Shown here: positions 55,099 through 64,000 of the stretch, in pieces
How the letters are laid out: every line of letters starts with the position of its first letter
Position numbering within the stretch: position 1 is the first letter of the stretch
DNA from: Botryosphaeria dothidea
Taxonomy: Eukaryota > Ascomycota > Dothideomycetes > Botryosphaeriales > Botryosphaeriaceae
Length of the DNA: 64,000 nt
Direction: 5' to 3'
NCBI GenBank assembly: GCA_011503125.2
Contig: WWBZ02000007.1
Location: 1,663,127-1,727,126 of the forward strand
Translations under genes and position numbers: made by a program
The notes under the pieces: generated by a model
The model's database searches: none
What the model was told of the DNA's origin: nothing
Seen by the model: the letters and a program-made list of their open reading frames with translations, nothing else

Positions 55099-58000
55099 GG
55101 GTTAAGACAATAGTAAGACATTCTATCTACTATATAGTTTTTCTCTAAGAGGGAGTAGTAAGAACCTACTTCTTTATAAGCAAGGCTATTAGCCCCGACT
55201 CCTAGCAAGCAATAGTCTATTTACTAGATCTTATTATACTATCCCTTATTACTAGGATATATATAATCTATATCTATAACTACTACAATCCCCCGCTAGC
55301 CTCTTATACTAGTATAGCGCTAGAAACCCTATCTCTTCTACCGGAAGTTCTTAGAAAACTAGGGGAGTATATTCTCCTAGGGGACTTTAACCTCTACCAT
55401 CCTATCTAGAGAGGTATAACCTCCCTAATATACTATACCCTAGCGGATAACCTAATTAAGATAGCTATCGTAGCTAATCTTAACCTAGCCCTTCTAAGAG
55501 GTACTATTACTAGACGAGATAGTAGTAGCGAGAGTACTCTAGATCTTATCTTTATATTACGGTAGCTAGAGAAGAGAATTCTTAGCTATAGAGTTAGCTA
55601 GAAGCTCGAATCATCCTCTAACCACCTACCTATTCTTACTACACTTAATTTTTCTCCTACCCCCGTAGAACTACGCCCCCTAAGGCCCTAGTAGAAGAAA
55701 GCAAACTAGAAGAGAACTAATAATATACTCTAATTAAAGCTCGAACACCTTAAAGCAACCCCTCTTAATACTAAAGCAGACCTAGATTACTTTACTATAC
55801 TACTCTAGGAGGCTATCTAAAGGATAATCTAGAAGACTATCCTAGTAGCGAGACCCTCGCTCTAGGCCTCTATATAATAGATAAAGGAGTATTCGGACCT
55901 AGTGCACTAGGCTAGAGTAGCTAGAAGAAAGTAGACGGCTATAGAGAGGAAGAAGGACTAGATAGTATACTAAACTATTGCTAATAGCAAGAAGAGGCAG
56001 ATTAGAAGAGATAGAATAAAAGCATAGCGTAGAACAGTAGCTAAGATTACTTCGGACCCATCTATACTCTAGAAGCTCTTAAAGTAGGCAAGAATAAGGG
56101 CACTAGAACCTCTAGCCCTATCTTAGTTCCCACCCCTCTAGGGAGTAGATAAACAACTATATTACGATAACTAGTCTAAGGCAGAAATCCTTACCAACTA
56201 GTTCTTCCCACCTCCTAGGGCTACCGACCTCTTAGATCTAGATAGGTATATATACCTAGTGCTAGTAGAGATTCCCTAAGACCTTACTAAAGAGCAGGTC
56301 CTCTATACTATTAAGAAGCTTCCCCTAGATAAGGTACTAGGCCTAGACAAGATTACTAATAGGTTTCTAAAGCAATACGCTAAGACACTAAGGGGACCCC
56401 TTACCAGGCTCTTCCAGGAATGCCTCGCACTTAGATACTACCCTAGGCAGTTTAAAAGCTCTATTACCGTAGTCCTTAGGAAACTATAGAGGGACGACTA
56501 TACTAAAGCCAAGTTATTTAGGCCGATTACTTTACTTAATACGCTAGGGAAGCTACTTAAGAGGATTATAGTAGATAGAATCTCCTAGGCTACTAAAGTA
56601 TACGGCCTACTCCCTAATATATAGATAGGAGCTAGGAGAAATAGATCCGTAGTAGCAGCTCTTAATCTACTTATAGAATAGATCTATACTATCTAGGTAT
56701 AAGATCTAGGGCTAGTAGCTTTAGTCCTTAGCCTAGATATCTTAGGAGTATATAACTACGTATCTTATAGAAGGCTTCTCTATAATATAAGGATAGCAAA
56801 ACTCCTAGAATAGGTAGAAAGATTTACCCGATCCTTTCTATAGGACCGTACCACTTAGCTATCCTTCGGAGACTTTACCAGTCTACTAATCTAGACCTTA
56901 ACCGGGATTCTCTAGGGATCCTCACTATCGCCGATACTCTACCTATTCTTTATATCTAACCTACTTACATAGCTACGTAGGAGCAATATCTTCCTCCTTA
57001 GATTCGTCGATAATACTAATATTCTAACCTTTAGTAGATCTATAGAATAGAACTATAGGATACTAGAGGGAGCATATTAAATTTACGAGCACTAGGCAGC
57101 TACCTACGGGTTAGCTTTCTCGCCCGATAAGTATTACCTTATTTATTTTATAAGGAAACTAAGGAGATTTAATATAGTAGTAGGGATCCGTATCCCTAGA
57201 TTTGCTAGATGCCTAGAGCCTATAATTAAGATTCTAGAAGTCTACGTAGATAATAAGCTTAGATAGGGACCCTATATTAGGGAAACAGGAGCTAAGGTAA
57301 TTAAATAGTATATATCTCTCTCTAGACTCGCGGCGTCTACCTAGGGAGCCTTATTTACTAAAGCCCGTTATATCTATGCGGCCGTGGTAAGGCTAGTCCT
57401 TACCTACGGCTATAGGGTATAGTATACCCTAGAGGGAATCCTAGGGTAGAGAAAAATAACCATCTAGCTACTAAAGAAGATCTAAAACTAGTACCTACGC
57501 ACTATCTTAGGGGCGTATAAGTTAACTAGTATATAAACCTTAGAGTATAAGATAGGGATTCCCCTACTCTTACTATACCTAGACGAACTAGTACTAGCCT
57601 AGGCTATTAGAGCTAGGAATAGCCTAGTCGCGATAGTAGTAGAGGAAACTTACTAGAGTATTAAATAGATAGCTCGGGCTACTCTAAGTACTAGAGGCGC
57701 TACTAGCCCTACTAGAAGAACCCTACTTAGAAAAAAGGCAAACTTACTTCTTAACTACTGCCCCTCTACCTACTAGAGTCTCCCGGAGCGAACGAAGCTA
57801 CGTATAGTATATAGGAATAAGTGGAAGGAGAGATGGATAAAGTCTACTAGCTAGGGAAGACAAGACAAGCTAGTAGCCTAAAGTATATAGTGGAACCTAA
57901 AAATTAGATAAATCTACAGCGAACTATCTAAGCTATAGAGTATACTCGCTACTCTACTACGTATAGAGTATATTAGACTAGAGGACTTCCTCTTAAGGCG

Positions 58001-58534
58001 CAAGGTACTAGGGTACCCTAGTTCTACCTGTCTATGCGGCTAGTATAGATAAACCCTAAAGTATATCCTCCTCTTCTGCCCCTACTTCTAATAGGGTAGG
58101 GCATAGATGCTCTAAAGGGCAGGAACCACGGACTACTACTCCCTCCTCTTAATAAAGAAGGAGATTAAAGTAGCAATAGACTAGTTCTTACGCCTAGGGC
58201 TGCTTAAGCAATTTAGCCTAGTAAGGGAACTAATATAGGAAGATAACTAGGAAGAGGAACTAGGAGGATAACTAGGACTACTAGGACTACTAGAACCTAG
58301 ATAACTACGAGGATAAGAACTAAAGAGATAGGTCTAGTAGATAAATATAGGGCTGCTATAGTAGCCGCTACTAGTAAGAAGGAAAAATAAGAACTAGTAT
58401 AGGATAGCATGCCTAGAGAGAGAGGAGGGGTTTTTGCTAGGCGAAAAGGTTTTCCCCCTCGTATAAAATAACTATAGATAGCCAGCCCCGCATAAACCCG
58501 TAAGGGAACTATATCGGGAAGAAATAAATTTATC
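55099..58534 (+). mobile_element. LINE L4, 5'-truncated copy nested in L3
   Basis: This 3.4-kb plus-strand copy starts abruptly inside the endonuclease region (GGGTTAAGACAATAG) and runs through RT, C-terminal domain and the 3' tail (AAATTTATCTATATA). It is flanked by a 14-bp duplication of L3 sequence. 5' truncation with a target duplication is the expected product of target-primed reverse transcription. It is less RIP-mutated than L3, keeping some CA and TG (for example near 55200, 55900 and 56400). Confidence 0.87.
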
Positions 58535-58548
58535 TATATAACTACGTA
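58535..58548. repeat. Target-site duplication of nested LINE L4, right copy
   Basis: TATATAACTACGTA, matching 55085-55098. The overlap with the TATATA of the LINE tail means the true duplication could be one to four bases shorter. Confidence 0.85.
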
Positions 58549-60330
58549 TCTTATAGAAGGCTTCTCTATAATATAAGAATAGTAAAACTCCTAGAATAGG
58601 TAGAAAGATTTACCCGATTCTTTCTATAGGACCGTACTACTTAGCTATCCTTCGGAGACTTTACTAGTCTACTAATCTAGATCTTAACCGGGATTTTCTA
58701 GAGATTCTTACTATCGCCGATACTCTACCTATTCTTTACTTCTAACCTACTTATATAGCTACGTAGGAATAATATCTTCTTCCTTAGATTCGTCGATAAT
58801 ACTAATATTCTAACCTTTAGTAGATCTATAGAATAGAACTATAGAATACTAGAGGGAGTATATTAAATTTACGAGTACTAGGTAGCTATCTACGGATTAG
58901 CTTTCTCGTCCGATAAGTATTACCTTATTTATTTTATAAGAAAACTAAGAAGATTTAATATAATAGTAGGGATTCGTATCTCTAGATTTACTAGATACCT
59001 AGAGCCGATAATTAAGATTCTAGAAGTCTATATAGATAATAAGCTTAGATAGAGACCCTATATTAGGAAAATAGAAGCTAAGGTAATTAAATAGTATATA
59101 TCTCTCTCTAGACTCGCAGCGTCTACCTAGGAAGCCTTATTTACTAAAGCCCGCTATATCTATACGGCCGTAGTAAGACTAGTTCTTATCTATAGCTATA
59201 GAATATAGTATATTCTAGAGGAAATCCTAGGATAGAGGAAAATAGCTATCTAACTACTAAAGAAGATCTAAAACTAGTACCTACGTACTATCTTAGGGGC
59301 GTATAAGTTAACTAGTATATAAACCTTAGAGTATAAGATAGGAATTCTCCTACTCTTACTATATCTAGACGAACTAGTACTAGCCTAGGCTATTAGAGCT
59401 AAGAATAGCCTAGTCGTAGTAGTAGTAGAGGAAACTTACTAGAGTATTAAATAGATAGCTTAGGCTACTCTAAGTACTAAAGGCGCCGCTAGCCCTACTA
59501 GAAGAACCCTACTTAGAAAAAAGGTAAACTTACTTCTTAACTACTATCTCTCTACCTACTAGAGTCTTCTAAAGTAAACGAAGCTACGTATAGTATATAG
59601 GAATAAGTAGAAGAAGAGATAGATAAAGTCTACTAGCTAGGAAAGATAAGATAAGCTAGTAGCCTAAAGTATATAGTAGAACCTAAAAATTAGATAAATC
59701 TATAGCGAACTATCTAAGCTATAGAGTATACTCGTTACCCTACTACGTATAGAGTATATTAGACTAGAGAACTTCCTCTTAAGGCGTAAGATACTAGAGT
59801 ACTCTAGTTCTATCTATCTATACGGCTAGTATAGATAAATCCTAAAGTATATTCTTCTCTTCTACTCCTACTTCTAATAGAATAGAATATAGATACTCTA
59901 AAGAATAGAGACTACGGACTACTACTTTCTTCTCTTAATAAAGAAGGGGATTAAAGTAGTAATAGACTAGTTCTTACGCCTAGGGCTACTTAAGTAATTT
60001 AGCCTAGTAAGAAAACTAATATAGAAAGATAACTAGAAAGAGGAATTAGAAGGATAACTAGAACTACTAGGACTACTAGGACCTAGATAACTACGAGAAT
60101 AAAAACTAAAGAAATAGGTCTAGTAGATAAATATAGGGCTACTATAGTAGCCGCTATTAGTAAGAAGAAAAAATAAGAACTAGTATAGAATAGTATACCT
60201 AGAGAGAGAGAAGGGGTTTTTATTAGGCGAAAAGGTTTTCCTCCTCGTATAAAATAACTATAAATAGCTAGCCCCGTATAGACCCGTAAGGAAGCTATAT
60301 TAGGAAGAAATAAATTTATCTATCTATATT
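58535..60330 (+). mobile_element. LINE L3, right part (mid-RT to 3' tail)
   Basis: The sequence resumes exactly where L3 broke off (ACTACGTATCTTATAGAAGG) and continues through the RT end, C-terminal domain and 3' tail near 60310-60330. With the left part it makes an element of about 5.15 kb, the same as L1. Confidence 0.85.
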
Positions 60331-60339
60331 AAATATCTT

Positions 60340-63300
60340 TTAGACCTATATTCTTTTCTTAGCCCTATAAAATATAACTATACTAAAAAATCGACTCTAA
60401 GCTACGGCGCCGGGAGAGGGCCCTAGGGACTCTCCTAGGCTTCGCGAGTCCTAAAATAGTACTTAAGATAACTATAGCCGCGAAGTAGTTAATATAGAGG
60501 ATATAGGAAGAGGCGAATAGCCTCCCCTAGTAACTACCTCTACCTAGCCCTAATATACCCCTAAGAAACCGTAGAGTACCTAGTATAGCGTAGAATACGT
60601 TAAGAGAGCCTTAAAAATAGTAGATACCCTCCTCTAAGCCCTATAAACATCCGCTAGCCTCCCTTTAGTCCTCTCTAGCTAGGTAAAAAATTTTCTCGAT
60701 ATTACTAAGATAATCTTCTAGGATTATATTACTATCTACTAGGAGGTAGCTACTAAGAAGCTAGGCCTTAAGAATATTCTTAAAGAGGTCTAATAGGTCT
60801 AAAAGATAGTTAACCGTATCTAGGCTACCTCTATACCTATACCTAACACTCGCAGCTAGGTATAAATTATAGCCTAAGTAGCCCCGAAGCCTCCTACCCC
60901 CCCAGCTACTACTAAACTTACCCTCTACTTCCTAGAGATAGTAAATAGATAAGAAATAGCTAAGCTCTTAAATAAGGTAATTATTAGAAAGATCTAGGCA
61001 GGAAAAAGCTAGGCGTGCAAGAAAGTACTTACTACTAAGAAGCTCCCTAGTAGAGACGTTAAGATCTTTATACCGGATAAAGTAACTAGAATAGCCCTTC
61101 TCTAGAACTAGGAATAGACTATAGGACTAGAAAAAGAAGTTAGGCCTAACTAGCAGCTATACTTAGTACTAGTATATAACGTCCCTCGAGAAGGAATCGA
61201 TACTATAGACCTCTAAACTATCTAAACTATCTAGAAGTAGAACCTATCTCTATACCTAGGACTACGTATTAGTAAGCTAGCCTAGCTAAAGAGGAAGCTC
61301 CTAGAGGGGAAAACTTACTCGGCTATTATCCTTAGCACTATAAACCCCGAAACCGCTAACTAGATTATTAATAAGAGGCTTATTATTAACTTTACTATCT
61401 ATATAGCGTAGTACTATAACGTAGCCTTTATAGTAACCTAGTGTTTTAAGTACTAGGCCTACGGATATATTACTAACTATTATAAAAAGAAGGAAAAGTG
61501 CGGATAGTATAGTAAGATATATAATACTAGGGACTACCCTAAGAAAAGTATATAGTGCGTAAACTACTCTTAAAAGTATATAGCCTAGAGCAACTCCTGC
61601 CTAGTACGTAGAGCCTACTATACTAAGGCCGCCTAGGCCCGCCTAGTAGTACTAGAAAGGCACCGGGAAGGACCCCTAATAACTAAAATATAGCTTTAAA
61701 CTAACTAGTTAACCGTTGGACTAAGGAAGAGAATTAGGGAGGAGGAGCCGGTTAAGAGGGGACTAGGCAGGCCAAGAGACTTAAGCCGCTCCCCGCCTCC
61801 TAACTAAATAAGGTTTACCGGACTTAATAGCTTATAACACGCCTTAGAGGAGCTCGCGGGAACTCCCTCCTTATAGCCTACACTACTAGCCCCCTCGTAG
61901 CCGGACCTAGAGATAGAAGGAAGTTAATATTAAATATAGGCTCTCTCTCTATTATATAGTATAACGTCTATAAGAGTAAGGATAGGGTAATACTCCCGCT
62001 CTTTAAGGAAGTAGACCTAAAGATCTACTATATCCTAGCTATCTAGAAACCTTAGAGGAACCCGAGGGTTAAGATAATAGTAAGACACCCTACCTACTAT
62101 ATAGTTTTTCCCTAGAAGGAAGTAGTAAGAACCTGCTTCTTTATAAGTAAGGCTATTAGCCCCGACTCCTAGCAAGCAATAGTCTATTTACTAGATCTTA
62201 TTATACTATCCCTTATTACTAGGATATATATAATCTATATCTATAACTACTATAATCCCCCGCTAGCCTCTTATACTAGTATAGCGCTAGAAACCCTATC
62301 TCTTCTACCGGAAGTTCTTAGAAAACTAGGGAAGCACATTCTCCTAGGGGATTTTAACCTCTACTATCCTATCTAGGGAGGTATAACCTTTCTAATATAC
62401 TATATCCTAGCGGATAACCTAATTAAGATAGCTACCGTAGCTAATCTTAACCTAGCTTTTCTAAGAAGTACTATTACTAGACGAGATAGTAGTAGCGAGA
62501 GTACTCTAGACTTTATCTTTATATTACGGTAGCTAAAGAAGAGAATTCTTAGCTATAGAGTTAGCTAGGAGCTTAAATTATCTTCTAACTACCTACCTAT
62601 CCTTACTATACTTAATTTTTCTCCTACTTCCGTAGAACTACGCCTTCTAAGGCTCTAGTAGAAGAAAATAGACTAGAAGAGAACTAATAATATACTCTAA
62701 TTAAAGCTCGAATACTTTAAAGTAGCCCCTCTTAATACTAAAGTAGACCTAAATTACTTTACTATACTACTCTAGAAGGCTATCTAAAGAATAATCTAGA
62801 AGACTATTCTAGTAGCGAGACCCTCGCTCTAGGCCTCTATATAATAAATAAAGAAGTATTCGGACCTAGTATACTAGGCTAGAGTAGCTAAAAGAAAGTA
62901 GACGGCTATAGGAAGGAAGAAGAACTAGGTAGTATACTAAACTATTACTAATAGTAAGAAGAGGTAGATTAGAAGAGATAGAATAAAAGTATAGCGTAGA
63001 ATAGTAGCTAAGATTACTTCGGACCTATCTATACTCTAAAAGCTCTTAAAGTAGATAAGAATAAGGATACTAGAGCCTCTAGCTCTATCTTAGTTTCTAT
63101 CTCTCTAAGAAGTAGATAAATAACTATATTATAATAACTAGTCTAAGATAGAAATCCTTACTAACTAGTTCTTTCTACCTTCTAGAACTACCGATCTCTT
63201 AGATCTAAATAGGTATATATATCTAGTACTAGTAGAGATTCCCTAAGACCTTACTAAAGAGTAGGTCCTCTATACTATTAAAAAGCTTCTTCTAAATAAG

Positions 63301-63729
63301 ATACTAGGCCTAGATAAGATTACTAATAGATTTCTAAAGTAATACGCTAAGATACTAAGGGGACCCCTTACTAGGCTCTTCTAGAAATACCTCGCACTTA
63401 GATACTATCTTAGATAGTTTAAAAGCTCTATTACCGTAGTTCTTAGGAAACTATAGAGGGACGACTATACTAAAGCTAAGTTATTTAGGCCGATTACTTT
63501 ATTTAATACGCTAGAGAAGCTACTTAAGAGGATTATAGTAGATAGAATCTTCTAGGCTACTAAAGTATACGGCCTACTCTCTAATATATAGATAGAAGCT
63601 AGAAGAAATAGATTCGTAGTAGTAGCTCTTAACCTACTTATAGAATAGATCTATACTATCTAGATATAAGATCTAGGGCTAGTAGCTTTAGTTCTTAGCC
63701 TAAATATCTCGGAAGTATATAACTACGTA
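60340..63729 (+). mobile_element. LINE L5, left part, mosaic of two mutation states
   Basis: A plus-strand copy starting near TATATTCTTTTCTTAGCCCT (about 60348), just after the L3 tail. Every position aligns to L3 at an offset of 8,631 bp with no indel seen. From 60.37 to about 62.34 kb it is clearly less mutated than L3, keeping CA/TG such as GTGCGG and GCAGG. From about 62.41 kb it is nearly identical to L3, shared RIP changes included. ORF1 knuckles lie at about 61440-61600 and the endonuclease at about 61920-62700. It breaks at 63729, the site where L3 is interrupted. Confidence 0.82.
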
Positions 63730-64000
63730 GGGTTAAGATAATAGTAAGACATTCTATCTACTATATAGTTTTTCTCTAAGAGGGAGTAGTAAGAACCTAC
63801 TTCTTTATAAGCAAGGCTATTAGCCCCGACTCCTAGCAAGCAATAGTCTATTTACTAGATCTTATTATACTATCCCTTATTACTAGGATATATATAATCT
63901 ATATCTATAACTACTACAATCCCCCGCTAGCCTCTTATACTAGTATAGCGCTAGAAACCCTATCTCTTCTACCGGAAGTTCTTAGAAAACTAGGGAAGTA
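63730..64000 (+). mobile_element. LINE L6, start of a nested copy equivalent to L4 (cut by window end)
   Basis: After the same TATATAACTACGTA site (63716-63729) the sequence switches to GGGTTAAGATAATAG, the same truncation point as L4, and runs to the window end almost identical to 55099-55369. A shared insertion site and shared truncation point mean common descent with L4, not a new insertion. Confidence 0.85.

Noticed and set aside
51737..64000. Regularly recurring blocks, considered as a CRISPR or satellite array
   Set aside because: The recurrence is kilobase-scale LINE copies in defined orientation with nested insertion; there are no short direct repeats with unique spacers, and the genome is eukaryotic.

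Overview
The window looks like a chromosome arm segment of a filamentous ascomycete (Pezizomycotina; the gene set and the many 44-60 nt introns suggest Dothideomycetes, but the sequence alone does not fix the class). The left 45.6 kb is gene-dense and GC-balanced. The right 18.3 kb is wholly LINE retrotransposon sequence that has been almost stripped of CpA/TpG dinucleotides, the mark of repeat-induced point mutation (RIP).

Genic part (1-45,650). In order: first exon of UTP13 (-, cut by the window edge); an unrecognised four-exon membrane protein (+); a low-complexity Ala/Thr/Lys-to-Gly protein (+); the F-BAR/DEP/RhoGAP protein RGD2 (-); geranylgeranyltransferase-I beta subunit CDC43 (+); U3 snoRNP WD40 protein RRP9 (-); 20S proteasome beta4 subunit PRE1 (+); a Zn2Cys6 transcription factor (-); an AT-hook-like protein (-); an unrecognised coiled-coil protein with two PPxY motifs (+); the NatB auxiliary subunit NAA25/MDM20 (-); a fungal Fe(II)/2-oxoglutarate dioxygenase (+); a large RING E3 ligase (+); a decayed cytochrome P450 (+); proteasome adaptor ECM29 (-); and a UBA-UAS-UBX protein, UBX5-type (+). 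Most genes lie in divergent or convergent pairs with 0.3-0.7 kb between them. I resolved exon structures by reading frame, splice sites and known family sequence.

Themes: RGD2 (GAP for Rho GTPases) sits head-to-head with CDC43 (which prenylates Rho GTPases). UTP13 and RRP9 both belong to the small-subunit processome. PRE1, ECM29 and UBX5 all act in the ubiquitin-proteasome pathway, ECM29 and UBX5 head-to-head. These may be chance neighbours.

Three copies of an apparently non-autonomous TA-flanked transposon (about 215-225 bp, long terminal inverted repeats, nested inner palindrome) lie in intergenic gaps at 18.2, 30.0 and 35.4 kb, the last next to the P450 relic.

LINE part (45,655-64,000). 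A near-full-length 5.15 kb Tad-like LINE (L1) lies on the minus strand, its 3' tail facing the genes. Next come a minus-strand fragment (L2), then a plus-strand LINE (L3) split by a nested, 5'-truncated LINE (L4) with a 14-bp target duplication, then a further plus-strand copy (L5) that carries the same nested insertion at the same site. L3/L4 and L5/L6 align at a constant offset of 8,631 bp, pointing to unequal recombination (or an assembly artefact). No LINE copy is intact.

I found no CRISPR array, tRNA or rRNA. The most unusual material is the RIP-saturated nested LINE array and the palindromic MITE family; no clearly new multi-gene system is visible.
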